DNA of 64,000 nt from Deinococcus sp. LM3 (GCF_002017875.1 NZ_MUFV01000003.1:32001-96000); one strand, 5' to 3'. Positions 47,832 through 56,902 are shown, counted from the first letter of the stretch. Translations and numbers: made by a program. The notes: a model not told the origin generated them from the letters alone.

Positions 47832-49865
47832 TCAATCGCCTGTGTTGTCCGGTAGTGCCCGGTCGGACGGCCGCCCGAGCTGCTGACTGACCTGCTGCCC
47901 GATCTGCCACGCCACGCTGCTGGGCGACAGGCCGCCGGGGTGCATCACGTACGGCACGCCGCGCGCGCGGGCCACGTCCCGCAGGGTGTTGTGGGCGTGC
48001 GCCATCCAGCGGATCGCCAGGATCACGACGGCGGTGTCCGGCGTCACGTGCGCCTGCGCGTGCGTGCCGTGCGCGTACTCGGCGCTGCCGATCCAGTCCA
48101 GGTCGCTCAGCTCGAAGGCGGCGCACAGGGCGGCGCGGTGCGGTGCGCTGGGAACCCCGCCCAGCAGCACCACCCGCCGTCCGCGCAGGTGCTCCCGGAC
48201 GCTCAGGACGTGCGCGGGCCAGTCCGGTCCGTCCGGGGGAGCGGTCGCGGCGCCGGAACTGGAGACAGAGGCTGGTCTGGCCGCCGGGAGGTCTGCCACC
48301 CCTTCCTCCAGGTCTGCCGTCTTCGGCGCCGGTGGCGCGGCCAGGGCCTGCGCCTGCGCGCGGGCGTCCGGCAGGAGCCGCAGCAGCGCCCCGTGAAAGG
48401 CGTTCAGGGCGGCCGGGTCCATCGGCAGGGCGCGCAGCGGCCCGAACTCACCCAGGTAGCCTTCCAGGAACGCCTGATCCGGCAGGCGCAGGCCCGCGCG
48501 GCGCACGCTGGCGAGCAGGTTCCCGCCGGCCAGCGCGATCAGGCGACGGACCTCGGGCCCCCAGGTGTCCCAGAAGGGCGTGCCGCGCAGCGCCAGCAAC
48601 TCCAGCGGCAGGGCGGCGCGTCCCAGGTGCCCGTGCAGCGGCACGGACGTGAACCGTTCCGGCTGCGTGCGTTCCCAGCCCCACAGCGGGTCCACGCCCG
48701 ACACCTGCGCGGCCAGCTGCACCATCGGCGGGAGGCGCAGGCCCGGCGCGCGCGCGGTACTCGTCAGGCCCTGCAGGCTCAGCAGCAGCAGCCGGGCGCG
48801 CAGGTCCGGGTCCCGGTCGGGCGTCACGCCGCGCGACAGGTCATCGTCCAGGTCGTTCAGGGCGTCCCACAGGGCGTTCAGGTGCTCCTGAGCGCCGGGC
48901 GTGACCGGCCGCAGGCGACCGAAACGCAGGGCGCGCAGCGTGCGCCGCGCCGCGAGCACCTGACCGCTCAGGTCGCCGCTCGCCTGCCGACGTTCCCGCT
49001 GCGCGAGCAGCAGGTCCGGGCGGCCCAGTTCCGCGTGCAGCGCGGCGTGCAGTTCCAGCAGGTGCGCGGTGGCGGGCGTGGGTTCCTGCGCGTGCAGGGC
49101 GCGCAGCAGCACCAGCGCCCGGTCGAGTGCTGGGATCAGCGGCAGGTCCTCGAGCCGGTCGCGGCCGCACACGAACAGCATCAGCAGCGCGGCGTTACGT
49201 TCACCTTCACGTTCACCCAGCGCCAGCTGTTGCAGTGCCTGCCCCGTCCCGTGGCGACTGGGGACCAGGGTGGCGGGCGGAGTCAGCGCCGCGCGCAGCG
49301 GCGTCAGCGGGTCGCGCAGCGGCGCCGGGCGGCGCACGCCCGCCCAGGTCAGGCGGGCCTCGCCGCGCTCGCCGACCGTCACGCCGGCGGCGAGCGCGGC
49401 GTCCAGCGTCAGGGTGATCATGGCGGCGTCCTCGTCGGCCAGCAGCGGCACGCCCTCCAGCCACGCGTACCCGGCCGGGCCGGCGATGGCGGCGATCCGG
49501 TCGGCCCAGCGCGCCTCGTCCGGGCATACCAGCGTCAGCGTCTGCGCCAGGTCGCTCAGGCGTTCGAGCAGCGTCCGGTCCGGCGCGGCCGCGTACCCTT
49601 CCAGGCCCGTCACGAGCGCCTGCCCCAGCGCCACGGCCCGGATCAGGTCGGCCTGCGCGTCCACGCTGAGCGACTCGTCCTGCTCGGCACGGTCCATCAT
49701 GGCGTCCAGCCGCGCCGTGAGGGTGCCCAGCGCGCCGCGCAGCAGCGCCGGGTGCGCGCACAGTCCGCCCGGCGGGTCCGGCGCGAACGTCTCCGGTGCC
49801 TGCACGCGCAGCGTGGATGCCGGGCCGGGCAGGGACCGTCCGTCGGGAGTGCGTAACCGGACCAT
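47832..49865 (-). CDS. large hypothetical protein with C-terminal DUF2325-like domain
   Basis: 677 residues, Leu/Ala/Arg-rich and predicted mainly helical over the first ~520 (solenoid- or TPR-like character, e.g. LVLLRALHAQEPTPATAHLLELHAALHAELGRPDLL). The last ~110 residues start RRVVLLGGVPSAPHRAALCAAFELSDLDWIGS and continue DTAVVILAIRWMAHAHNTLRDVARARGVPYV, resembling DUF2325, a small Rossmann-like domain. There is no signal peptide. The terminal residues LPDNTGD are encoded by a stray family B iteron. A GGAGGGG sits very close to the ATG. Function unknown. Confidence 0.65.
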   Translation of the reverse strand: MVRLRTPDGRSLPGPASTLRVQAPETFAPDPPGGLCAHPALLRGALGTLTARLDAMMDRAEQDESLSVDAQADLIRAVALGQALVTGLEGYAAAPDRTLLERLSDLAQTLTLVCPDEARWADRIAAIAGPAGYAWLEGVPLLADEDAAMITLTLDAALAAGVTVGERGEARLTWAGVRRPAPLRDPLTPLRAALTPPATLVPSRHGTGQALQQLALGEREGERNAALLMLFVCGRDRLEDLPLIPALDRALVLLRALHAQEPTPATAHLLELHAALHAELGRPDLLLAQRERRQASGDLSGQVLAARRTLRALRFGRLRPVTPGAQEHLNALWDALNDLDDDLSRGVTPDRDPDLRARLLLLSLQGLTSTARAPGLRLPPMVQLAAQVSGVDPLWGWERTQPERFTSVPLHGHLGRAALPLELLALRGTPFWDTWGPEVRRLIALAGGNLLASVRRAGLRLPDQAFLEGYLGEFGPLRALPMDPAALNAFHGALLRLLPDARAQAQALAAPPAPKTADLEEGVADLPAARPASVSSSGAATAPPDGPDWPAHVLSVREHLRGRRVVLLGGVPSAPHRAALCAAFELSDLDWIGSAEYAHGTHAQAHVTPDTAVVILAIRWMAHAHNTLRDVARARGVPYVMHPGGLSPSSVAWQIGQQVSQQLGRPSDRALPDNTGD
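47837..47854. repeat. orphan family B iteron
   Basis: CGCCTGTGTTGTCCGGTA matches the 18-bp family B iteron at 17 positions and keeps the AAT prefix and GTG suffix. It lies 2.6 kb from the origin B array, at the extreme 3' end of the 677-residue gene. Confidence 0.8.
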
Positions 49866-49949
49866 ACCCCTCCAGTGTCGCCGATCCCCCAGGCGAACGC
49901 ATCCACGGACGCCCGGGTGTGGTCGCCGCGCCGGGCGGCGCGTCCCTGT

Positions 49950-50867
49950 TCAGGGCAGGGTGTTGCCGGCGGCCAGCAGGATGGCGTACCAGTCCTCGCG
50001 GGTCAGGTGCACGTCGGCGGCCCGCACGCAGTCGCCCAGTCGTTCCAGGTTGGTGGTGCCGGTCACGGGCTGCATGTGGGCCGGGTGGCGCAGCAGCCAC
50101 GCCATGGCGACCGTCGTGGTATTCACGCCGTACCGCTCGGCGATTCCGGCGAGGGTCGCGTTCAGTTCCGGGAATTTCGGGTGGTCCAGGAACACGCCCT
50201 CGAAGAATCCGAACTGGAACGGCGACCAGGGCTGCACGGTGATGTCGTGCAGGCGGCAGTAGTCGAGGACGCCCCCGTCGCGGTTCACGGCCGCGTCGTT
50301 TTCCATGTTCACGTTGAATCCGGCGGTGATCATGGTGGCGTTCGTGATGCTCAGCTGCAACTGGTTGGCGACGAGCGGCTGCCGGACGCTCTTTTTCAGC
50401 AGTTCGATCTGTCGGGGGTTCTGGTTGGACACCCCGAAGTGCCGGACCTTGCCCTCGCGTTCCAGCTGGTCGAAGGCGGCGGCGACCTCGTCGGGTTCCA
50501 CCAGCGCGTCCGGGCGGTGCAGCAGCAGCACGTCCAGGTACTCGGTGCGCAGGCGGCCCAGGATGGCGTCCACGGACGCCAGGATGTGCTCGCGGCTGAA
50601 GTCGAACATGCCGGGCCGGATGCCGCACTTGCTCTGCAGGATCAGGCGTTCGCGCACGCTGGAACTCATGCCCACGGCGTCCGCGAAGACGGACTCGCAC
50701 TCGCCGCCGCCGTAGATGTCGGCGTGGTCGAAGAAGTTGGCGCCCAGGTCCAGGGCGCCCTGGACGAAGCGCTGCGCCTGGGCGGCGTCCAGCGAGTTCA
50801 GACGCATGCAGCCCACCGCGACCACGGGAACCTGAAGGGTGCTGTTACCAAGGGGAATCGAACGCAT
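49950..50867 (-). CDS. aldo/keto reductase
   Basis: 305 residues from ATG 50867 (GGAGG upstream). TIM-barrel family motifs are VAVGCMRL, FFDHADIYGGGECESVFADAV (catalytic Asp and Tyr), ILQSKCGIRPG (Lys), LDVLLLHRPD (His), RHFGVSNQNP and PVTGTTNLERL. It resembles the YdhF-type oxidoreductases. It reduces a carbonyl with NADPH. Substrate unknown. Divergent from the Fe-type dehydrogenase gene with a 204-bp gap. Confidence 0.9.
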   Translation of the reverse strand: MRSIPLGNSTLQVPVVAVGCMRLNSLDAAQAQRFVQGALDLGANFFDHADIYGGGECESVFADAVGMSSSVRERLILQSKCGIRPGMFDFSREHILASVDAILGRLRTEYLDVLLLHRPDALVEPDEVAAAFDQLEREGKVRHFGVSNQNPRQIELLKKSVRQPLVANQLQLSITNATMITAGFNVNMENDAAVNRDGGVLDYCRLHDITVQPWSPFQFGFFEGVFLDHPKFPELNATLAGIAERYGVNTTTVAMAWLLRHPAHMQPVTGTTNLERLGDCVRAADVHLTREDWYAILLAAGNTLP

Positions 50868-51071
50868 GAAGACCTCCGGCGGAAAAAGGGTGAAGGGGAC
50901 AGGCAGGAACTCGTCCGGGGCCGTCACGGCCCCCACGGACGCTGATCTTACTGCGCGGCGGGTTCCGGCACGCCCCGCTCGCGCCCGCCCCGCCTAGTGC
51001 GCTACGGTACGGACACCCAGAACCGTTGCCCGCCCCTGCCCGGCCCCCCACGGCCCTTTCCCGGAGGTTCC

Positions 51072-52376
51072 ATGACGCACCCTTCCCTGCCCGCCGCTCC
51101 CGGTGACGTGCCTGAGGCGCACGAACGCCTGTTCACCATCGAGGCCACCCCCGTGAAGTTCGGCCCCGGCGCGGCGCTGGACGCCGGCTGGGAACTGAAA
51201 CGGCTGGGGGCGCGGCACGTGTTCGTGGTCGTGGACCCGGCTGTGCTGGCGCTGGGCGTGGCGGGACCGTCCCTGGCGTCCCTGGACGCCGCCGGGTTGC
51301 AGGTGACGCTGTTCAGTGACGTGGAGACCGAGCCGTCCATCGCGGCGGTCGAGCGGGCCGTGCAGGCCGCCCGGGCGGCCGGGGCCGACAGTTTCGCCGC
51401 CATCGGGGGCGGCAGCGCCATCGATACCGCCAAGGTCGCCAACCTGCTGTGCACGCACGGCGGTCAGATCATGGACTACGTGAACCCCCCGGTCGGCGCG
51501 GGCCGGCGGCCACCGTCACCGCTGCGGCCGTTCCTGGCGGTGCCGACCACGGCCGGCAGCGGGTCCGAGGCGACGACCGTCGCGATCCTGGATCTGCCGG
51601 AACGGCACATCAAGACCGGCATCAGCCACCGCCTGCTGCGGCCGTCGCAGGCGCTCGTGGACCCGGAACTGAGCCGCAGCGCGCCACCCGCCGTGATCGC
51701 CGCCGCCGGACTGGACGTCGTGTGTCACGCGGCCGAGAGTTTCCTGAGCCGCCCGTACACCAGCCGCCCGCGCCCCGCCACACCCGACGAGCGGCCTCCC
51801 TACCAGGGCAGCAACCCGGTGGCGGACCTCTGGTCGGCGCAGGCGCTGCGGTACGGCGGGGAGTTCCTGCGCCGCGCCGTGCAGGGCGACACCGAGGCGC
51901 GCGGGTTCATGATGCTGAGCGCCACCATGGCCGGTGTGGGCTTCGGGTCGGCCGGTGTACACATCCCGCACGCCTGCGCGTACCCCATCGCGGGGTTGCG
52001 GCACACCTACCGCGATCCCGGTTACCCCGGCGAGAAGCCCTTCGTGCCGCACGGGTTCTCCGTGATCGTCACCTCGGCCGCCGCGTTCCGCTTCACCTTC
52101 GACGCCGCGCCGCAGCGGCACGTGCAGGCCGCCAGTCTCCTGACCGGCCGCACCTACGCCCCGGACGACCGGGAGGCGCTCCCGCAGGCGCTGCTGGACC
52201 TGATGCGGGACGTGGGGGCGCCCAGCGGCGTGGCGGCGCTGGGGTACGGCGAGGCTGACATCCCGGCCCTGACCGACGGCGCGCTGCAACAGCAGCGTCT
52301 GCTGGCGGTCGCGCCGCGCGCGCCCAGCCGCGAGGATTTGGGTCGGATCTTCCGGGAGTCGCTGCACAACTGGTGA
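51072..52376 (+). CDS. iron-type alcohol dehydrogenase, hydroxyacid-oxoacid transhydrogenase-like
   Basis: 434 residues from ATG 51072 (GGAGG upstream). Motifs are FGPGAALDAGWELKRLGARHVFVVVD, AIGGGSAIDTAKVANLLCTHGG, PTTAGSGSEATTVAIL, metal ligands in AAGLDVVCHAAES, VHIPHACAYPIAGL and PHGFSVIVT. The long insert RPYTSRPRPATPDERPPYQGSNPVADLWS and overall length match the ADHFE1/HOT subfamily, which interconverts 4-hydroxybutyrate and 2-oxoglutarate. A link to the succinic semialdehyde produced by the hpa pathway is possible but inferred. Confidence 0.85.
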   Translation: MTHPSLPAAPGDVPEAHERLFTIEATPVKFGPGAALDAGWELKRLGARHVFVVVDPAVLALGVAGPSLASLDAAGLQVTLFSDVETEPSIAAVERAVQAARAAGADSFAAIGGGSAIDTAKVANLLCTHGGQIMDYVNPPVGAGRRPPSPLRPFLAVPTTAGSGSEATTVAILDLPERHIKTGISHRLLRPSQALVDPELSRSAPPAVIAAAGLDVVCHAAESFLSRPYTSRPRPATPDERPPYQGSNPVADLWSAQALRYGGEFLRRAVQGDTEARGFMMLSATMAGVGFGSAGVHIPHACAYPIAGLRHTYRDPGYPGEKPFVPHGFSVIVTSAAAFRFTFDAAPQRHVQAASLLTGRTYAPDDREALPQALLDLMRDVGAPSGVAALGYGEADIPALTDGALQQQRLLAVAPRAPSREDLGRIFRESLHNW

Positions 52377-52435
52377 CCGGCGCCACCTACCCGCCCCGCA
52401 TTGAACCGCCGCGCCCCGCGCCGCGTATGGTAGGT

Positions 52436-53074
52436 ATGACCACGGTCATGGCCCGACTCCCCCTCCTCTCCCTGCGTTCCACCTCCCCTGCGGAGGAGGA
52501 GTCGTTGTCTGCGCCGCCGTCCGACGCGGCGCTGGCGGCGCGGCTGGTCCGGCGGGACGAGGTGGCCCTGGCCGAGGCGTACGACACCCACGCGGGCGCG
52601 GTGTTCGGACTGCTGTCGCGGCTGCTGGATCACGCGACCGCGCAGGAGGTTCTGCAGGACGTGTTCCTGCGGCTCTGGGAGCGGCCGGCGGCCTTCGATC
52701 CGGCGCGGGCCGGACTGCGCGCCTACCTGCTGGTCATGGCTCGCTCGCGGGCGCTGGACCGGCTGCGGGCGGCCCGGACGACCGTGCCGCTGCACAGCGA
52801 GGACGGCGTGGACCTGCCCCTCCCGGACGGGCGGCCCGGCCCGGCGCAGCTCAGCGAGGACGGCGCGCGCCGCGACCGCCTGCGCGCGGCCCTGGCGGGC
52901 CTGTCGGACACGCACCGGGAGACGGTGGAGCGCGCCTACCTGCGCGGGCAGTCCCGCGAGGAGATCGCGCAGGCGATGGGCGTGCCGGTCGGAACCGTCA
53001 AGAGCCGCCTGAGTTACGCCCTGAAACACCTGAAAATTCACCTGGGACAGGAGGGCGGCGCATGGCTGGACTGA
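52436..53074 (+). CDS. ECF RNA polymerase sigma factor
   Basis: 212 residues from ATG 52436 (other ATGs at 52427 and 52448 are possible). Sigma region 2 is DEVALAEAYDTHAGAVFGLLSRLLDHATAQEVLQDVFLRLWERP. Region 4 is AALAGLSDTHRETVERAYLRGQSREEIAQAMGVPVGTVKSRLSYALKHLK, a clear helix-turn-helix. No extra domains. Its 3' end overlaps the anti-sigma gene by 13 bp, so the two are coupled. The adjacent redox genes (thioredoxin, CcdA) suggest an envelope or thiol-stress regulon, which is inference. Confidence 0.92.
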   Translation: MTTVMARLPLLSLRSTSPAEEESLSAPPSDAALAARLVRRDEVALAEAYDTHAGAVFGLLSRLLDHATAQEVLQDVFLRLWERPAAFDPARAGLRAYLLVMARSRALDRLRAARTTVPLHSEDGVDLPLPDGRPGPAQLSEDGARRDRLRAALAGLSDTHRETVERAYLRGQSREEIAQAMGVPVGTVKSRLSYALKHLKIHLGQEGGAWLD

Positions 53075-54294
53075 CCGACTGCACACCCCTGGCCGCGCGC
53101 CTCGAAACGCACGTCGAGCAGGGCGTTCCGCTCACCGCCGACGAGCAGGCACACCTGCGCGGCTGCGAGTCCTGCCGCGCGGACCTGCAGCTGCTGCGTG
53201 ACCTGCAACTCGCGCTGCTGGAAGACGTCCCCGCCGCTGCGCCCCCACCGGAACTGCGCGGAGCGGTGCTGGCAGCGGCCCGCGCCGCCCCGGCTCGGCC
53301 TGCCGGAACCGCCCCGCGTCGCCGCTGGTGGCCGGCCGCGCTGAGTGCCGCCGCGATGCTCACGGGCGCGCTGACCTTCACGGCCTTCCTGAACCAGTCG
53401 GGCGGCGTGGCGAGCGTCCTGCCGGACCCGGCAGTGGTCGTCAGTACCGGCGCGGAGATGCTGGTCGCCAGCAACGACCGCAGCGGCACGCTGACCGTGC
53501 TGCGCGGCGACCGCGTGCGGGCCAGCCTGACCGTCGGCGGCCGCCAGACGCCGTGGTTCACCGAGGGCGTGCGCCTGGGCGACCGGGTCTTCCTGGCCGA
53601 CGCCGCGAACGACCGCGTGCTGGAGGTCCGCGCCTGGCCGTTACAGGTGCTGCGCCAGTACCGGGTTCCGGACGGCGTGGCCGGCCTGAGTGCCGTCAGC
53701 GGACTGGACGGCGCGCGCGTGTACTTCAAGGGCGTGCGCGGCGAGGTGGGCGTGCTGGGCGGCCCGCAGGTCACGCTGGCCGAGGAGACCGGGCAGCCCC
53801 TGGCGGACGTGATGGACGGCGTCCTGCTGTTCGGCGGGCAGCTGTTCGTCACGCATCACCTGTCCGGCGAGGTGTGCGCGCTCGACCCGGACACCCTGGC
53901 CGTGCAGCGCCGCCTGCTGCTGGGCGGCATGCCGGTCGCCCTGGCCCCCTACGAGGGCGACCTGCTGGTCCTGGACGTGACGGGCCGCCTGCTGCGCGTC
54001 AGCACGGCCGGCGAGATCCTGCAACGCTGGGAGGTGCTGGGCCACCCGGACAAGTTCAGCGTGAGCGGCGGGACGGCCCTCCTGAGCGACCGCGCCGGGA
54101 CCGTCACGCGCGTGCCGCTGGGGGGCGGGGCCGTCACGCAGATGACCCTGGACCACCCGATGGACGTCCTGGCCCTGCCCGGCGGCGCCTTCGCCGTGGC
54201 CGAGGGCAGCCGGGGCCTGCGCGTCCTGGACTCCGACCTGCATACCACCGTGCATCTCGGGCAGCAGGGTCAGCTTCTTCCGGCGCGTCCCTGA
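53062..54294 (+). CDS. anti-sigma factor with zinc-binding domain, membrane helix and extracytoplasmic beta-propeller
   Basis: 410 residues. Residues 31-38 (HLRGCESC) carry the H-x3-C-x2-C motif of zinc-binding anti-sigma domains. A membrane helix lies at ~88-108 (WWPAALSAAAMLTGALTFTAFL). The outer ~300 residues form repeated beta motifs (MLVASNDRSGTLTVLRGDRVRASL, VFLADAANDRVLEVRAW, LLVLDVTGRLLRVSTAGE, AFAVAEGSRGLRVLDSDL), consistent with a six- or seven-bladed propeller. It should hold the sigma factor inactive in the cytoplasm while the propeller senses an outside signal. The propeller sensor is uncommon for short anti-sigma proteins. Confidence 0.85.
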   Translation: MAGLTDCTPLAARLETHVEQGVPLTADEQAHLRGCESCRADLQLLRDLQLALLEDVPAAAPPPELRGAVLAAARAAPARPAGTAPRRRWWPAALSAAAMLTGALTFTAFLNQSGGVASVLPDPAVVVSTGAEMLVASNDRSGTLTVLRGDRVRASLTVGGRQTPWFTEGVRLGDRVFLADAANDRVLEVRAWPLQVLRQYRVPDGVAGLSAVSGLDGARVYFKGVRGEVGVLGGPQVTLAEETGQPLADVMDGVLLFGGQLFVTHHLSGEVCALDPDTLAVQRRLLLGGMPVALAPYEGDLLVLDVTGRLLRVSTAGEILQRWEVLGHPDKFSVSGGTALLSDRAGTVTRVPLGGGAVTQMTLDHPMDVLALPGGAFAVAEGSRGLRVLDSDLHTTVHLGQQGQLLPARP

Positions 54295-54402
54295 CGGACT
54301 CCGGCCGGCTGGCGTCCCCCATCCTCCGGGCCGTTCACAAAGCCGCGTCACGCCCATTGAACCTCCGGAGCCTGCCGTCCGTATCAGCAGTGGAGGTCCA
54401 AC

Positions 54403-54801
54403 ATGAACCGTATTGTTACCCTGCTCAGCGCCGCCCTGTTCGCCACCCTGACCGCTCCTGCCGCCGCCGCTACCGCCAAGGCGACCCCGGAAGCGACCCG
54501 GTACCAGCCGTACACCAAGGCCGCCTTCGACGCCGCCCGGGGAACGCAGCGCGTGCTGTTCTTCGCGGCCTCGTGGTGCCCGAACTGCCGCGCCGCCGAC
54601 GCGGACATCGTCAAGAACATCGCGCGTGTGCCGGCCGGCGTGACCATCTTCAAGACCGACTACGACAAGGAAGGCGCCCTGAAGAAGCAGTACGGCATCA
54701 CGTACCAGCACACCTTCGTCCTGGTCGATAAGGACGGCAAGGCCCTGAAGAAGTGGGCCGGCGGCAAACTCGACCAGATTCTCACGAACACCCGGAAGTA
54801 A
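54403..54801 (+). CDS. exported thioredoxin-like protein
   Basis: 132 residues. A signal peptide (MNRIVTLLSAALFATLTAPAAAA) precedes a thioredoxin fold with VLFFAASWCPNCRAADADI, which contains the redox C-x-x-C (CPNC). A conserved Thr replaces the usual cis-Pro region in TYQHTFVLVD, which is atypical. GGAGG lies upstream of the ATG. The CcdA-like gene begins only 3 nt after its stop, so the pair likely forms an electron relay: CcdA passes reductant across the membrane to this protein. Confidence 0.88.
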   Translation: MNRIVTLLSAALFATLTAPAAAATAKATPEATRYQPYTKAAFDAARGTQRVLFFAASWCPNCRAADADIVKNIARVPAGVTIFKTDYDKEGALKKQYGITYQHTFVLVDKDGKALKKWAGGKLDQILTNTRK

Positions 54802-54804
54802 GGC

Positions 54805-55542
54805 GTGCTGCTGCTGCTCGTGGCCTTCCTGGGGGGCGTCCTGACGGTCCTGTCGCCCTGCGTCCTGCCGGTCCTGCCGGTCCTGCTGTCCGGTACGGTC
54901 GGCGGGCGCGGGCGGCCGCTGGGGATCATCGCCGGATTCATCGGGTCGTTCGTGCTGCTCACGCTGTTCCTGGCGAGCGTGGTCAGTGCCCTGAACCTCA
55001 GCCCCGACCTGATCCGCTGGGTGGCCACCTTTCTGCTGCTGGGCTTCGGTCTGACCCTGGCCGTCCCGGCGCTGCAGCACCGCTTCGAGCTGGCCATGAG
55101 CCGCTCGCTGCCGCAGCGCCGTCCCGGCGACCGTGACGGGTTCCTGGGGGGCGTGCTGGTCGGCGTGACCCTGGGGGTCGTCTGGACGCCCTGCGTCGGC
55201 CCGATCCTGGCGAGCGTGACCACCCTGGCCCTGAGCGGTCAGGTGACGGGCTTCGCCTTCGCCGCGACCCTGGCCTACGCGCTGGGCGTGGCCGTACCCA
55301 TGCTGGGCGTCATGCTGGGTGGCCGCCGGCTGCTGCACCGCCCGGCGCTGCTGGGCCGCCTGGGGCAGCTGCAACAGGTATTCGGCGCGGTGCTCGTGGT
55401 GTTCGCCGTGGGCATGGTGTTCGGCGTGGACCGTCAGGTGCAGACCCTGCTGGTCGAGCGTCTGCCAGCCCTGCAGCAACTGACCTTCCTCGAAGAATCG
55501 GACGCCGTGCAGCAGCAGCTGCAGCGCCAGCAGCTTCCCTGA
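54805..55542 (+). CDS. ccdA: CcdA/DsbD-family transmembrane thiol-disulfide reductant transporter
   Basis: 245 residues from a GTG start 3 nt after the thioredoxin stop. Six hydrophobic helices are visible. The two half-repeats carry LSPCVLPVLPVLL and WTPCVGPILASV, holding the pair of redox Cys and flanking Pro of CcdA. A basic loop LPQRRPGDRD connects the halves. The C-terminal ~30 residues (ALQQLTFLEESDAVQQQLQRQ) are a polar tail. It moves electrons from cytoplasmic thioredoxin to outside thiols. Confidence 0.88.
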   Translation: MLLLLVAFLGGVLTVLSPCVLPVLPVLLSGTVGGRGRPLGIIAGFIGSFVLLTLFLASVVSALNLSPDLIRWVATFLLLGFGLTLAVPALQHRFELAMSRSLPQRRPGDRDGFLGGVLVGVTLGVVWTPCVGPILASVTTLALSGQVTGFAFAATLAYALGVAVPMLGVMLGGRRLLHRPALLGRLGQLQQVFGAVLVVFAVGMVFGVDRQVQTLLVERLPALQQLTFLEESDAVQQQLQRQQLP

Positions 55543-55574
55543 GCCCGATCGACCGTTCCAGTACCGGAAGGGTT

Positions 55575-55592
55575 CTGAATATCAATATTCAG
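55575..55592. promoter_or_regulatory. palindrome CTGAATATCAATATTCAG (site 1 of 3)
   Basis: An 18-bp near-perfect palindrome 33 bp after the ccdA stop. Two more copies follow at 55641 (split by an insertion sequence) and 56903-56920. The sites would be operator- or cruciform-like. The cognate protein is unknown. Confidence 0.55.
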
Positions 55593-55652
55593 GCCGCCCG
55601 CTCAACCTGATCACCCTGCCTATCGCTTCCCCTGCCAGGGCTGAATATCGAT

Positions 55653-56829
55653 CAAGAGTTTCCACAGGCGAGGGAATAGCGACCAGCACGAAGGCCCAGG
55701 AGGCAGGGGCTTGAAATTCCCCGGTCTCATGGGCCTTTATGCGAAGTGACTATGCCTCGCACACCCAGCCTACCGCAAAGCATCATCACCGCTCAGCTGA
55801 ACCGAGTCACCAGCCTCAGCGGTCTCGTTCCCTACAGCACCTTGCGCAAAAGCGCCATCTCCCAGGAGATGGCGCGGAACTCCTTCGAATCGACAGAAGA
55901 CCTCCAGCGCCGCGCCAGGAACGCGCCGGACGGCGCGTTCCTGGCCATTGATTTCGTCATGGTGCCCCACGCTGGACGGACGATGGAAGGCGTCAACTAC
56001 CACTACAGTGGTCAGGCCCAGACCCGTCTCGGTCATCAGTTCACCTCCGCTGCTCTGGTCAGGTTCGGTGAAGATCCAGTTCCACTCCTGGAGCGATTCA
56101 AAGTGTCACAGGCCCTGCATACAGAGCGCTATCCGTACCGTACAGCGACTCAGGAAATGATCCACGTCGTCCAGGATTGCCTCACGGCCGGCATCCCCAT
56201 GGCGGGTCTTCTGTTGGATGGAGAGTTCGGGAGGGATGCAGCCATGACCTTCAGTCGCCAGCATCAGATTCCGGTCCTGATCCGTGCCAAAGCCAATATG
56301 ACGGTGCAGTTCGAGGGTGAGTCCCTCACCCTCAATGCGCTGAGCAAACAATTCCCTCCGGACCGCTGCCACCTGTACGCGGAGTTCGGATGGCGTGTCC
56401 GCCGCTTGCCGGTCGCCCGTGAGGTCGGTGGGTTCGATGTCCTGATCGTGTGGCGCAAAGTGCACGGTGAGTGGACGCGCTTTTTCCTGTTCAGCACGTT
56501 TGGTGGTGACGTCACGGTTCGCTCGCTGCTGCGGGCCTGGAAGGCCCGCTGGGGAATCGAGGTGATTCACCGGTTCTTCAAGCAGAACCTGGGGCTGGGA
56601 CGTTGTCATTGCCGGACGATCCAGGCGCAGGAGAACTGGGTGTGGTGCGTGGTGGAGGCCTTTCACGCGGTGTTACGGGTGCGTCGGGAAGTACCAGGAG
56701 TGACGTGGAGGGCCGCACAACAGCAGGCGGCTCTGAATGCAGAAAAGTACGTCCTGACCGGCCTTGAGCAGGATGGACCCCTGCCTGAGGCCGCGTGACA
56801 CGTCATCGGCAGTGAAATGGAAACTCTTG
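55653..56829 (+). mobile_element. IS4-like insertion sequence, 1177 bp, intact
   Basis: The element begins CAAGAGTTTCCA and ends TGGAAACTCTTG (perfect 12-bp terminal inverted repeats) and contains one transposase gene. It is flanked on both sides by ATCGAT (55647-55652 and 56830-56835). Removing the element and one ATCGAT restores CTGAATATCGATATTCAG, the same palindrome found next to it, so a 6-bp target duplication in a palindromic target is inferred. Because the palindrome continues the terminal inverted repeats, the apparent match extends to 24 bp. Confidence 0.88.
55752..56798 (+). CDS. DDE transposase, IS4-like
   Basis: 348 residues from ATG 55752 (a GTG two codons upstream is possible). 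Catalytic residues by position are Asp67 (FLAIDFVM), Asp156 (GLLLDGEFG) and Glu270 (RWGIEVIHRFFK). The last has the R-(3)-E-(6)-K spacing of IS4-type transposases, with Trp replacing the usual Tyr. The frame is uninterrupted, so the element may be active. It lies within complete terminal inverted repeats. Assignment between IS4 and IS701 needs a database comparison. Confidence 0.88.
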   Translation: MPRTPSLPQSIITAQLNRVTSLSGLVPYSTLRKSAISQEMARNSFESTEDLQRRARNAPDGAFLAIDFVMVPHAGRTMEGVNYHYSGQAQTRLGHQFTSAALVRFGEDPVPLLERFKVSQALHTERYPYRTATQEMIHVVQDCLTAGIPMAGLLLDGEFGRDAAMTFSRQHQIPVLIRAKANMTVQFEGESLTLNALSKQFPPDRCHLYAEFGWRVRRLPVAREVGGFDVLIVWRKVHGEWTRFFLFSTFGGDVTVRSLLRAWKARWGIEVIHRFFKQNLGLGRCHCRTIQAQENWVWCVVEAFHAVLRVRREVPGVTWRAAQQQAALNAEKYVLTGLEQDGPLPEAA

Positions 56830-56902
56830 ATCGATATTCAGACGACACCAGGATCTGCACGGACCGAGGACACCCCGCCGCAACGCCTGTCCGGACATTC
56901 CT

